Of a stretch of 64,000 bases of DNA, positions 34,056 to 42,002 are shown one piece after another. The notes below the pieces were generated by a model. It had not been told where the DNA came from and did no database searches. It saw nothing but the letters and a program-made list of their open reading frames with translations. Made by a program: the position numbers and the translations under genes. Position 1 is the stretch's first letter. Every line of letters begins with the position of its first letter. The stretch is from Amycolatopsis lurida (GTDB lineage Bacteria > Actinomycetota > Actinomycetes > Mycobacteriales > Pseudonocardiaceae): NCBI RefSeq assembly GCF_900105055.1, contig NZ_FNTA01000004.1, forward strand, positions 1,054,001 to 1,118,000. The letters are read 5' to 3'.

Positions 34056-34104
34056 CGAAAGGGTCCCTTCAGGACGGGAATTCCGTCCTAAAGGGACCCT
34101 TTCG
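34056..34104. terminator. Bidirectional terminator hairpin
   Basis: Outer stem CGAAAGGGTCCCTT (34056-34069) with AAGGGACCCTTTCG (34091-34104), 14 bases perfect; inner stem AGGACGG/CCGTCCT around GAATT. It lies between the convergent Rieske and EIIA genes. Confidence 0.8.
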
Positions 34105-34112
34105 GCAAGCTT

Positions 34113-34568
34113 TCAGCTGTCCCAGGTGAAAATCGCGTCGCCCGCCTCGACGTCGCCGCCGGTGAGCAGTCCGGAGAGGACATCCGCCTTCGCGTCGAGC
34201 GCCACCACGGGCACGATCGGCGAGTAGCCCGCGGCCTTGACCGCGTCGGGGTCCCAGCCGACCACCGGCTGCCCGGCGCGGACGGCCTCACCCTTGACGA
34301 CGTGGAGGGTGAACCCCTCGCCCTTCTGCTTCACCGTGTCGATCCCCAGGTGGACCAGCACGCCGCGGCCGTCTTCGGTGGCCACCACGAACGCGTGCGG
34401 GTGCAGGGTCACGACCGTCCCGTCCACCGGGGCGACCGCGTCCTGGCGTCCGCCCGAGGGCAGGACCGCGATGCCGGGGCCGACCATCGCCTGCGCGAAG
34501 ACCGGATCCGGCACTTCGGTCATGGTGGTCGTCTTACCGCTCACCGGGCTGAGGATCTCGAGACTCAC
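34113..34568 (-). CDS. crr: PTS EIIA component, glucose family
   Basis: A 151-residue phosphocarrier. The phosphorylated His lies in GRGVLVHLGIDTVKQKGEGF, with a second active-site His in VTLHPHAFVVATEDG. It relays phosphate from HPr to EIIB and, in many bacteria, also regulates. Its start overlaps the EIIB stop (GTGA). In Streptomyces the homologue is crr; here it is paired with a sugar-specific EIIB rather than with EI. Confidence 0.9.
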   Translation of the reverse strand: MSLEILSPVSGKTTTMTEVPDPVFAQAMVGPGIAVLPSGGRQDAVAPVDGTVVTLHPHAFVVATEDGRGVLVHLGIDTVKQKGEGFTLHVVKGEAVRAGQPVVGWDPDAVKAAGYSPIVPVVALDAKADVLSGLLTGGDVEAGDAIFTWDS

Positions 34569-34801
34569 AGCAGATCCTCGATGTCGCTGGCGATGTTGTC
34601 GGCCTCGGGGCCCACGATGACCTGGACACCGGCCCCCATGCGCACGACGCCCATCGCGCCGGCGGCCTTCAGCGCCGCTTCATCGAGCAGGCTCATGTCT
34701 TCGAGCTCACAGCGGAGCCGGGTGATGCACCCCTCGACCTCGATGACGTTCTCGGCACCGCCGAGCCCCGCCAGGATCTTTTCCGCCCTGTCATCCGCCA
34801 T
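34565..34801 (-). CDS. PTS EIIB component, GlcNAc/glucose family
   Basis: A 78-residue EIIB. The phosphocysteine lies in VIEVEGCITRLRCELEDMS. It takes phosphate from EIIA and passes it to the sugar bound by EIIC (35820-37076). Free-standing EIIB proteins of this type (NagF) are known in Streptomyces. GGGAG stands five bases before ATG. It is divergent from the DasR-like gene, with a dre-like site between them. Confidence 0.88.
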   Translation of the reverse strand: MADDRAEKILAGLGGAENVIEVEGCITRLRCELEDMSLLDEAALKAAGAMGVVRMGAGVQVIVGPEADNIASDIEDLL

Positions 34802-34946
34802 CGCGGTCTCCCTGTTCCCTGTCGGTTTCCCACATGCGAACCAGCTGTACTACGCCGTTCGCCGACTCGCACGTGATCCCTGGCCACGAACGCGTAACGG
34901 TGGTTGACACCCGCTCGTGCGACGGAGCATCCTGCCCCATCGGATC

Positions 34947-34962
34947 ATTGGTCTAGACCGGA
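34947..34962. promoter_or_regulatory. dre-like operator in the PTS divergent region
   Basis: ATTGGTCTAGACCGGA contains the perfect palindrome GGTCTAGACC (34950-34959), the centre of the Streptomyces DasR operator (ACTGGTCTAGACCACT). A TTGACA element lies upstream at 34904. The rest of the 233-base gap (34802-35034) shows nothing else I can name. Confidence 0.78.
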
Positions 34963-35034
34963 ACGTACCAATCTTCCGGACCAGATGCGAGTACGGGTTC
35001 CCCAACCGACCGGCCCGAAAGGACGGTGACCGTC

Positions 35035-35823
35035 ATGAGCGCTTCGGCGCAGCTGCCGCCGTCCGACCGTGTGATCAACGGACCGACGCCCAAGCACGCC
35101 CAGCTGCGGGAGATTCTGCGCCGCACGGTGGAGCGTGAGCTACCCCCCGGCTCACCCATCCCTTCGGAACGTGACCTCGCCGAGACCTACCAGGTGTCGA
35201 GGCTCACGGTCCGCTCGGCGATCGGCAAGCTGGTCGAAGAAGGACTCTTGTCGCGGGTGCGCGGCAAGGGGACCTTCACCGCCGCGAGGCGGATGGAACT
35301 GCAGCTCTACCTGATGTCCTTCACCGAGGACATGCGCCGCCGCGGGATGACCCCGACCACGGAGGTCGTCAAGACCTCCACCGAGGTCCCGCCCGCCCCC
35401 TCGGCGCACGCGCTCGGCCTGGCCGCCGGAACTCCGGCACACCGCATCGTCCGGCTTCGCCGCGCCGACGGGGTGCCGCTGGCGGTCGAACGCGGCTGGT
35501 ATCACGCGGGCCGGATGCCCGGTCTGCTCGACCTCGATCTCACCCGATCGTTGTACGTCCAACTCGCCCAGTCGTACGACCTGCGCCCGGACCACGCGTG
35601 GCAGACGGTCTGGGCCGAATCCGCGGACCGCGAAACGGCACGCCTGCTCGGCATGCGCGCGGGCAGTCCGCTTCTTGTCTTCCGCCGGGTCTCCAGCGTC
35701 AACGGGGAACCGATCGAAGACATGACTTCCTGGTACCGGGGCGATCACTACCAGGTCACCATGCAGCTGGACCGGAACACCCCGGATTCCGGTCATCATC
35801 CTCACTACGGAGGTACCCGATGA
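35035..35823 (+). CDS. GntR/HutC-family regulator, DasR-like
   Basis: A 262-residue repressor. The winged helix (about 20-85) has PIPSERDLAETYQVSRLTVRSA and GLLSRVRGKGTF; the UTRA effector domain (about 100-245) has PAHRIVRLRRADGVPLAVERGWYHA and ending EDMTSWYRGDHYQVTM. DasR responds to glucosamine-6-phosphate and controls GlcNAc uptake and chitinases. The gene context (PTS EIIC, EIIB, HPr) and two dre-like sites in the window support that role. ATG 35035 is preferred to GTG 35026 because AAGGA lies 11 bases upstream of it. Confidence 0.88.
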   Translation: MSASAQLPPSDRVINGPTPKHAQLREILRRTVERELPPGSPIPSERDLAETYQVSRLTVRSAIGKLVEEGLLSRVRGKGTFTAARRMELQLYLMSFTEDMRRRGMTPTTEVVKTSTEVPPAPSAHALGLAAGTPAHRIVRLRRADGVPLAVERGWYHAGRMPGLLDLDLTRSLYVQLAQSYDLRPDHAWQTVWAESADRETARLLGMRAGSPLLVFRRVSSVNGEPIEDMTSWYRGDHYQVTMQLDRNTPDSGHHPHYGGTR

Positions 35824-37076
35824 GCTCCACCACCGCGGAGGGGGCGAAGGGCAAGGGCAAGGGACTGGCCGGGCTTCAGCGCTTCGGCCGCAGCCTCATG
35901 CTCCCCATCGCCGCCCTGCCCGCCGCCGCGCTCCTCAACAGGTTCGGCCAACCCGACCTGCTCGGCGAGAAAGGGCTCGGCTGGAACAAAGTGGCCGAGG
36001 TGCTCGGCGCGGCGGGCAACTCGCTGTTCAGCTGGCTGCCGCTCCTGTTCGCGGTGGGTATCGCCGTCGGATTCGCCCGGAAGAGCGATGGCGCGACCGG
36101 GCTGGCCGCCGTGGTCGGCTTCTTCGTGTTCACCAGCGTCCTCCAGGTCTTCGCACCGTTCTCCGAGCTGCCGGGCTGGAATCCCGAGAAGCCCGCGGGC
36201 CTGATGCTCAACCCGATGAAGTGGCCCTACAGTGTGCTGGCCGGCGTGATCGTCGGCCTGGTCACCGCGCTGCTGTGGCAGAAGTTCTACCGCATCAAGC
36301 TGCCGCCGTACCTGGCCTTCTTCGGCGGCCGCCGGTTCGTGCCGATCATCACCGCGCTGACGATGATGGTCCTCGCGGTGCCGCTGGGCCTGGTCTTCCA
36401 CTGGGTCAACGAAGGCATCCAGGCCGCGGGCGAAGCGGTCACCGGCGCCCCGGTCGTCGGTGGCGGTATCTACGGTGTGCTCAACCGCCTGCTGATCCCG
36501 GTCGGTCTGCACCAGCTGCTGAACGTGCCGGTGTGGTTCATCTTCGACGGTGGCGACCTGACCGAGTTCTTCAACGGTGACCCGACCCGCGGCGCCTTCA
36601 TGACCGGGTTCTTCCCGATCTTCATGTTCGCCATCCCCGCCGCGGCGCTGGCGATCTGGCAGAGCGCGAAGCCCAGCCAGAAGAAGATCGTCGGCGGCGT
36701 GATGATCGCCGGCGCGCTGACCTCGTTCCTGACCGGTATCACCGAGCCGATCGAGTTCTCGTTCATGTTCGTCGCATGGCCGCTGTACCTGATCCACGCG
36801 GTCCTGACCGGTACTTCGATGGCACTGGTGAACGCGCTCGACATCCACCTCGGCTTCGGCTTCTCCGCCGGCGCGATCGACTTCGCACTCAACAGCGGCC
36901 TCCCGGCGGCGAGCGGCAACGTCTGGCTGCTCATCCCGATCGGTCTCGCGTACGCGGTCATCTACTACGTGATCTTCCGTTTCGTGATCAAGAAGTGGAA
37001 CCTGCGGACCCCCGGCCGCGAGGACGACGCGATCGAGGCCGATCTCGAGGCCACCGCGGCAAAGCCCGTCAAGTAG
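35820..37076 (+). CDS. PTS EIIC permease, N-acetylglucosamine type
   Basis: A 418-residue sugar permease with about ten membrane helices. Starts with MLPIAALPAAALLNRFGQPDLL, contains NVPVWFIFDGGDLTEFFNGD and the family GITEPIEFSFMFVAWPLYLIHA with the sugar-contacting Glu. Lacks fused B and A domains, which are encoded separately (34113-34801). ATG overlaps the regulator's stop (ATGA), so regulator and permease are co-translated. The glucose/GlcNAc group cannot be separated by eye; the DasR-like partner favours GlcNAc. Confidence 0.88.
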   Translation: MSSTTAEGAKGKGKGLAGLQRFGRSLMLPIAALPAAALLNRFGQPDLLGEKGLGWNKVAEVLGAAGNSLFSWLPLLFAVGIAVGFARKSDGATGLAAVVGFFVFTSVLQVFAPFSELPGWNPEKPAGLMLNPMKWPYSVLAGVIVGLVTALLWQKFYRIKLPPYLAFFGGRRFVPIITALTMMVLAVPLGLVFHWVNEGIQAAGEAVTGAPVVGGGIYGVLNRLLIPVGLHQLLNVPVWFIFDGGDLTEFFNGDPTRGAFMTGFFPIFMFAIPAAALAIWQSAKPSQKKIVGGVMIAGALTSFLTGITEPIEFSFMFVAWPLYLIHAVLTGTSMALVNALDIHLGFGFSAGAIDFALNSGLPAASGNVWLLIPIGLAYAVIYYVIFRFVIKKWNLRTPGREDDAIEADLEATAAKPVK

Positions 37077-37116
37077 TTTCAGCTCAGTAGAACCGAAGGC
37101 ACGAAAGGGAAAGAAC

Positions 37117-37383
37117 ATGCCGGAGAAACGCGTCACCGTGGCCAGCAAGGTGGGCCTGCACGCCAGGCCCGCGGCGACGGTCGCCAAGGCGGCCGCGGCG
37201 CAGCCCGTCGCGGTGCACATCGCCAAGGCGGGCGGTGACCCGGTCGCGGCCGGCAGCGTGCTGAACCTGATGACGCTCGCCGCCGGTTTCGGCGACGAGG
37301 TCATCATCAGTGCCGAGGGTGAGGGCGCCGAGGCGGCCGTCGACGCCATCGCCGAGCTGGTGGCGACCGACCTCGACGCCTGA
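37117..37383 (+). CDS. ptsH: Phosphocarrier protein HPr
   Basis: An 88-residue HPr. His15 lies in SKVGLHARPAATVAK. The Ser46 region reads GSVLNLMTLAAGFGDE, where a Ser precedes VLNLM as in HPr proteins that can be regulated by HprK, though none is seen here. AAAGGGAAA precedes the ATG. It is 40 bases after EIIC. No enzyme I gene (ptsI) is in the window. Confidence 0.93.
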   Translation: MPEKRVTVASKVGLHARPAATVAKAAAAQPVAVHIAKAGGDPVAAGSVLNLMTLAAGFGDEVIISAEGEGAEAAVDAIAELVATDLDA

Positions 37384-37395
37384 TCCCTGCCTCTG

Positions 37396-37430
37396 CGAAG
37401 CCCGGGCCGCCCCGACCGGCCCGGGCTTCG
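37396..37430 (+). terminator. ptsH terminator hairpin
   Basis: CGAAGCCCGGGCCG (37396-37409), loop of seven, CGGCCCGGGCTTCG (37417-37430): 14 perfect pairs, starting 13 bases after the HPr stop. Confidence 0.82.
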
Positions 37431-37443
37431 TAGGGTGTGGGGT

Positions 37444-38259
37444 ATGGAAAGCCTGCGTGGGATCGAACAGTGGCCGGTGGACAACGCCGCCACGGCCGTG
37501 GTGACCGCCGCCGGTGACGTGCTGGGCACGCACGGCGAGACGACGAAGGTGTACCGGCTCGCGTCGGTGACCAAGCCGCTCACCGCCTACGCCGCGTTGA
37601 TCGCCATCGAAGAGGGCGTCGTCGAACTCGACACCCCCGCCGGGCCGGAGGGCTCCACGATCCGGCATCTGCTCGCGCACACCTCGGGCCTGGCCTTCAA
37701 CGAGCACAAGCCGATGGCCGCGCCGGGCAACCGGCGCCTGTACTCCAACGCCGGGTTCGAGCAGCTCGCCGACGCGCTCACCGAGCATTCCGGCATCCCC
37801 TTCGCCGACTATCAGGCGGAGGCGCTTTTCCAGCCGCTGGGCATGAAGGCGACCAAGCTGACCGGCTCCCCCGCTTCGGGTGCCGAGTCCACTGTGGACG
37901 ACCTGGCCGCGTTCGCCGCCGAACTGCAGGCGCCGAAGCTCATCGCCGCCGAAACGGTGCGCGAGGCGACTTCCGTGGTCTTCCCCGGCCTTTCCGGCGT
38001 CCTGCCCGGCTTCGGCCACCAGAAGCCGAACGACTGGGGCCTCGGCTTCGAGATCCGCGGCCACAAGAGTCCACATTGGACCGGTTCGTCGAGCTCGCCG
38101 CGGACCTTCGGCCACTTCGGGCAGTCCGGCACGTTCCTCTGGGTCGATCCCGACGCCGGCGCCGCCTGTGTCGCGCTCACCGACCGCGCCTTCGGCCCGT
38201 GGGCGGCCGAGGTGTGGCCGCCCTACACCGACGCCGTACTGGCCGAGCTCACTCCATGA
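37444..38259 (+). CDS. Serine hydrolase, class C beta-lactamase/PBP-like
   Basis: A 271-residue serine hydrolase. The nucleophile motif is SVTK in YRLASVTKPLTAY, the Tyr motif is YSN in RLYSNAGFEQLADAL, and HFG in FGHFGQSGTFLW replaces the KTG box. No signal peptide, so it is probably cytoplasmic, more likely an esterase than a drug-resistance enzyme. A -10-like TAGGGT (37431-37436) lies seven bases before ATG, suggesting a leaderless mRNA. Its 3' end overlaps the convergent dehydrogenase by 11 bases. Confidence 0.85.
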   Translation: MESLRGIEQWPVDNAATAVVTAAGDVLGTHGETTKVYRLASVTKPLTAYAALIAIEEGVVELDTPAGPEGSTIRHLLAHTSGLAFNEHKPMAAPGNRRLYSNAGFEQLADALTEHSGIPFADYQAEALFQPLGMKATKLTGSPASGAESTVDDLAAFAAELQAPKLIAAETVREATSVVFPGLSGVLPGFGHQKPNDWGLGFEIRGHKSPHWTGSSSSPRTFGHFGQSGTFLWVDPDAGAACVALTDRAFGPWAAEVWPPYTDAVLAELTP

Positions 38260-39190
38260 CCCGGATCGGTGAGCCCGCCTGGAAGGCAGCGATGTCCTCG
38301 ACCGCGTCGCGGTAGAAGATCTCGTAGGTCTCACGGGTGACGTAGCCGATGTGCGGGGTGAGCACGACGTTGTCCAGCGTCCGCAGCGGATGCTCCGCGG
38401 GCAGCGGCTCGACGTCGTACACGTCCAGCGCGGCGACCGCGATCTCCTTGCGGCGCAAGGCGTCCACCAGCGCGGCTTCGTCCACGATCGGGCCGCGCGA
38501 GGTGTTGACCAGCATGGCCGTCGGCTTCATCGCGGCGAGTTCGGGCTCGCCGACCAGCCCGCGGCTGCGATCGCTGAGCACCAGGTGGACCGAAAGGACG
38601 TCCGCGCGGGCGAACAATTCGTCCTTCGACACCGCCGTCACCCCATGGGGGTCGGCCTTCTCCTGGGTCAGGTTCTGGCTCCAGGCGATGGTCTCCATGC
38701 CGAACGCCTGCCCGATCTTGGCCGCGCCGGCACCCAGCCTGCCGAGCCCGAGCAGTCCGAGGGTCTTGCCGGACAGGATCGTGCCGACGGTGGTCTGCCA
38801 GCCGCCCTCGCGCATGTTCCGCGACTCGACCGGCACGTTCCGCGCGGCGGCGAGGATCAGCGCCCAGGTGTGCTCGGCCGCCGGGGCCGCGATGTACCCG
38901 GTGGAACAGACGACCACGCCGTTGCGCCGGGCGGCGGCCACGTCGATCGCGGCGTTGCGGTGGCCGGTGCTCACCAGCAGCTTGAGCGCGGGCAGCCGGT
39001 CGAGCACTTCGGCGGGGAAGCGGGTGCGCTCGCGCATCGCGACCACGACCTCGAAGTCGCGGAGGCGGGCGACCACGTCGGCGGGGTCCGCGAACGGTTT
39101 CGTGAACACCTCGATGTCGGCGCCGAGGGAACCCCAGTCCCCGAATCCGAGCGCCACTTCCTGGTAGTCGTCGAGAATCGCGATCTTCAT
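38249..39190 (-). CDS. D-2-hydroxyacid dehydrogenase family protein
   Basis: A 313-residue NAD(P)-dependent oxidoreductase of the formate/glycerate dehydrogenase family. The nucleotide-binding part is LGLLGLGRLGAGAAKIGQAFGM; the catalytic Arg lies in NTSRGPIVDEAALVDAL, Glu near DVYDVEPLP and His in TPHIGYVTRETYE. The substrate (a 2-keto acid) is unknown. The frame opens upstream but ATG 39190 (MKIAILDDYQEVAL) is the family start. Divergent from the NIPSNAP gene by 48 bases. Confidence 0.88.
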   Translation of the reverse strand: MKIAILDDYQEVALGFGDWGSLGADIEVFTKPFADPADVVARLRDFEVVVAMRERTRFPAEVLDRLPALKLLVSTGHRNAAIDVAAARRNGVVVCSTGYIAAPAAEHTWALILAAARNVPVESRNMREGGWQTTVGTILSGKTLGLLGLGRLGAGAAKIGQAFGMETIAWSQNLTQEKADPHGVTAVSKDELFARADVLSVHLVLSDRSRGLVGEPELAAMKPTAMLVNTSRGPIVDEAALVDALRRKEIAVAALDVYDVEPLPAEHPLRTLDNVVLTPHIGYVTRETYEIFYRDAVEDIAAFQAGSPIRVME

Positions 39191-39238
39191 GCTTCCCAGG
39201 CTAGAGTCGGCGCCGAAGCCATGCCTGGGGAGGCCACC

Positions 39239-39574
39239 GTGATCCTGGAGTTCCGCACCTACCGGTTGAAGCCGGGGACCAGCGAAGAATTCCTCCGGGT
39301 GATGACCGAAGAGTCCATCCCCCTGCTGGAGCGGGCGGGGTTGCGGGTCATCGACTTCGGACGCTCGCTGGTCGCCGAGGACGGATACGAAGAGGCTTAC
39401 CTCATCCGCGCGTTCGGCTCGCTCGAAGAACACGAACGGCAGGAACGCGAGTTCTATGGCAGTGAGGCCTGGCTGACGGGCCCGCGCGAGGCGATCGTCT
39501 CGCGCATCGAGAGCTACCACACGATCGCCATCGAGACCTCCGAAGAGGCGGTCAAGGCGCTCGAACGACGGTGA
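39239..39574 (+). CDS. NIPSNAP family protein
   Basis: A 111-residue ferredoxin-like alpha-beta protein: MILEFRTYRLKPGTSEEFLRV and YLIRAFGSLEEHERQEREFYG are typical of NIPSNAP domains. Function in bacteria is unclear. GTG 39239 has GGGGAGG five bases upstream; ATG 39221 is an alternative. The next gene starts 19 bases later on the same strand. Confidence 0.75.
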   Translation: MILEFRTYRLKPGTSEEFLRVMTEESIPLLERAGLRVIDFGRSLVAEDGYEEAYLIRAFGSLEEHERQEREFYGSEAWLTGPREAIVSRIESYHTIAIETSEEAVKALERR

Positions 39575-39593
39575 GCCGAAGACGAGGAGCGGG

Positions 39594-40223
39594 ATGGACG
39601 ACGGCGAAGTCTTGGCGTGGACCGAGGCCGAACGGCTGAGCTTCGCGGATTTGCTGGAGGGCCTCGCCGAGCAGGACTGGCCGGCGAAAACGCTGTGTAC
39701 GGAGTGGACGGTCCACGCGATGGCGGGCCATCTCGCGCAGACCACCAGGAACCGGCTCAAGGACACCCTGGTCGGCCTCGTGAAGGCCAAGGGGAACTGG
39801 GACCGGATGAACGTCGACCAGGCCGTCGCCTATGCCGCGCGGTTCACCCCGGCCGAACTCGTCGCCCAGATCCGCGAGGACGCCGGATCGGCGCGCCGCC
39901 CGCCCGGCGCCAAACCGGTCGACGAACTCGCCGACGTCCTTATCCACGGCCAGGACGTCGCCCGCCCGCTCGGCATTGCCCGGCCCATGCCGGAGAAGCC
40001 GGCGATCGCGGCGCTGGAGCACCTGCTGGTCAGCCCGTTCTGGGGTGCCAAGAAGCGCTGCAAGAACCTCAAACTGATCGCCACCGACGCCGACTGGTCC
40101 GGCGGAGCGGGCACCGAAGAGGTCCGGGGCCCGCTCGTCGACCTGCTTCTGTCGGTGAGCGGGCGAAGCGTCGGCCTCGCCACGCTCACCGGCCCGGGCA
40201 CCGCCCGGCTCGGCGCCGGCTGA
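39594..40223 (+). CDS. Maleylpyruvate isomerase-family, mycothiol-dependent (DinB-like) protein
   Basis: A 209-residue protein of the DinB/MDMPI superfamily. The N-terminal four-helix part has LCTEWTVHAMAGHLAQTTRNR, where W-x-V-x-(D/A)-x-x-x-H is the family hallmark with a metal-ligand His, and DVLIHGQDVARPLGI supplies further His. Members use mycothiol as a cofactor in isomerisation or thiol transfer. The actual substrate is unknown. It is probably co-transcribed with the NIPSNAP gene. Confidence 0.78.
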   Translation: MDDGEVLAWTEAERLSFADLLEGLAEQDWPAKTLCTEWTVHAMAGHLAQTTRNRLKDTLVGLVKAKGNWDRMNVDQAVAYAARFTPAELVAQIREDAGSARRPPGAKPVDELADVLIHGQDVARPLGIARPMPEKPAIAALEHLLVSPFWGAKKRCKNLKLIATDADWSGGAGTEEVRGPLVDLLLSVSGRSVGLATLTGPGTARLGAG

Positions 40224-40226
40224 ACG

Positions 40227-41426
40227 TCACCAGCGCGGGACGAACACGTCCACCCGCACCAGGTGGTGGTCCGAAGCGTCGTTGAGCCGGGCCAGCGGTG
40301 AATCGGGCAGCGGCCAGAAGACCTCGGCGCGCCACGGGAACAGGCCCTTCGACGGCAGGACGTAGTCGATCCGCAGGTTTCCCGGCGCGTTGTCGTTGAA
40401 GTCGCCGGTGTCGAAGTACGGGTCGCCCTTCTGGCCGATGTTGGCGCCGGCCTGGTCTTGCGCGGCCCGCACACCGCCTTCGCTGCCCGGCCGGGTCTCG
40501 ATGACGCGCGGGGCGTTCAGCAGGCGCGAAATGGCACCGGGAACGCTGTCGCCGTCGAGCGGGTCGGAGTTCTGGTCACCGGCGATGACGAACTTCTCAT
40601 GCGCGCCCAGCCCGCCGCGACGGCCGTCGTCGTCGCGGATGTACCGGCCCTTGCCCGGGGTCACGTAGTCCGCCCAGAAGCGGATTTCGTCGTGGTTGCG
40701 GGTGCCGTTGCGGTCTTCGGGGCCGTCGAAGGTGGGCGGCGTCGGGTGCGAGGCCAGGAAGTGCACGGTCGAGCGGCCGACCCGGATCGGCACGTCCCAA
40801 TGGGACTTCGACGACAGGCGCAGCACGTCGAGCGCCTGCGGCGAGTACCAGTCGTTCGGCGTCGCGGTGGCCGGATCGTCCGGGAGCAGCGCGCCCGGCA
40901 TGTCCTTCCAGAGGAACTTCTGGAACGTCCGCGCGTTCTTGGTGTCGATCGGGTACTTGGACAGCACGAGCATGCCGTACTGGCCCTCGAAGAGGCCGAA
41001 GCCGTGCGCGTCGTTGCCGCCGCCGACCTGGCCGTTGCGGTCGAGGTCGAAACCGGTCGCGACACCGGTGTTCGACGGCGCGGTGAACGCGTACGGGTAG
41101 TCGATCGGCGCCGCGCCGTTCTGGCCGCGCGCGAGGTAGTTCTCGCGGAACAGGTCGGCGGCACGGTTGCCGGGCACGTAGTCGAACTCGTTGATCAGCA
41201 GCACGTCCGGCCGGTTCCGCTGGACCACCTCGGCGACCTCGTTCGCCTGCGCGTTGCCCGGCTGCGACAGATCGGTCACGAGCTGACCGGCGGCTCCGCG
41301 GTTGAGCGAAGCGTTGAACGTCGCGAAGCGGACGTTCTGTCCGACGGCGGCTTCCGCCGGTGCGGCGGCCAGCAGCGTCCCGGCCAGCACGGCGCCCGAT
41401 GTGAACACGGCGGCGATGCGTTTCAC
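40227..41426 (-). CDS. Secreted endonuclease/exonuclease/phosphatase family protein
   Basis: A 399-residue secreted phosphodiesterase-like enzyme. Signal peptide VKRIAAVFTSGAVLAGTLL to PAEA. EEP motifs in order: VRFATFNASLN, DVLLINEFDYV (metal Glu), FLASHPTPPTFDGP, VIAGDQNSDPLDGDS (Asp-Asn) and the C-terminal DASDHHLVRVDV (Asp-His). The target (nucleic acid, phospholipid or sugar phosphate) is open. GTG 41426 has GGGAGGTAAG eight bases upstream. It ends four bases after the previous gene's stop, convergent. Confidence 0.85.
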   Translation of the reverse strand: MKRIAAVFTSGAVLAGTLLAAAPAEAAVGQNVRFATFNASLNRGAAGQLVTDLSQPGNAQANEVAEVVQRNRPDVLLINEFDYVPGNRAADLFRENYLARGQNGAAPIDYPYAFTAPSNTGVATGFDLDRNGQVGGGNDAHGFGLFEGQYGMLVLSKYPIDTKNARTFQKFLWKDMPGALLPDDPATATPNDWYSPQALDVLRLSSKSHWDVPIRVGRSTVHFLASHPTPPTFDGPEDRNGTRNHDEIRFWADYVTPGKGRYIRDDDGRRGGLGAHEKFVIAGDQNSDPLDGDSVPGAISRLLNAPRVIETRPGSEGGVRAAQDQAGANIGQKGDPYFDTGDFNDNAPGNLRIDYVLPSKGLFPWRAEVFWPLPDSPLARLNDASDHHLVRVDVFVPRW

Positions 41427-41505
41427 GGTTCTTACCTCCCAGAGTCGTAGCGACCTTACGCACTCCGTGCGGCCGCACGGGTGAGCTTCAGGTGAACACC
41501 AACTC

Positions 41506-41553
41506 TTGAACGCGTTCAAAATCTGGGCTACGGTTCTTCTTGAACACGTTCAA
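41506..41553 (+). promoter_or_regulatory. Promoter with two TTGAACxxGTTCAA operators
   Basis: TTGAACGCGTTCAA (41506-41519) and TTGAACACGTTCAA (41540-41553) are 14-base palindromes, the first perfect, 34 bases centre to centre. The -35 TTGAAC (41506-41511) lies in the first; after 17 bases comes TACGGT (41529-41534); the second operator covers the expected start of transcription. This is a classical two-operator repression design, most likely served by the TetR gene at 42003. Confidence 0.8.
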
Positions 41554-41565
41554 AAGGAGGTCCCC

Positions 41566-41988
41566 ATGCAACCCGTAGTCGTGGCCTACGCGCTCTACCT
41601 GGCCATCACCGTCCCTCTGACCGTGCTGGTCGCCCGCACGCTGAGCAGACACGGCAAGACGTTCCTGGAAGACGTCTTCCAGGACGAACAAGCGCTGGCG
41701 CATTCGGTCAACCAACTGCTCGTCGTCGGGTTCTACCTGGTCAGCCTGGGTTTCGTGACCCTGTTCCTGACCAGCGACGACACCGTTCTCGACGCGCGCG
41801 ACGTCTTCGAAATGCTGTCGGTCAAGGTCGGCACCGTGGCACTCGTGCTCGGCGTGATGCACGTCGGGAACGTGCTGGTGTTCAACGGGATCCGGCGCAA
41901 GCACCTCAACCACGCGGCCGAGCGGCCCGCGCCGGTCCCGCCGCCCTACCCCGGTTACCCGGCGCCCGCTCCACACCCCGCGCCCTGA
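41566..41988 (+). CDS. TetR-controlled small membrane protein
   Basis: A 140-residue protein with three helices (about 5-25, 48-66, 90-110) and a Pro-rich cytoplasmic tail. It starts MQPVVVAYALYLAITVPLTV. Not recognised as a known transporter. AAAGGAGG lies five bases before ATG 41566. An in-frame ATG upstream (41506 frame) would be inside the operator region and is not used. It is followed by the TetR gene 14 bases later and is presumably the regulator's main target. Confidence 0.75.
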   Translation: MQPVVVAYALYLAITVPLTVLVARTLSRHGKTFLEDVFQDEQALAHSVNQLLVVGFYLVSLGFVTLFLTSDDTVLDARDVFEMLSVKVGTVALVLGVMHVGNVLVFNGIRRKHLNHAAERPAPVPPPYPGYPAPAPHPAP

Positions 41989-42002
41989 CCGGATACCGTG
42001 CA

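Noticed and set aside
33469..34056. 195-codon frame opposite the Rieske gene
   Set aside because: Antisense shadow; it also spans the divergent promoter region.
35805..37583. 592-codon frame opposite EIIC and HPr
   Set aside because: Antisense shadow with His/Arg/Asp-rich composition; EIIC and HPr are certain.
37444..38259. Beta-lactamase resistance gene
   Set aside because: The family motifs are those of class C-like serine hydrolases, but there is no signal peptide and no KTG, so drug resistance is not supported.
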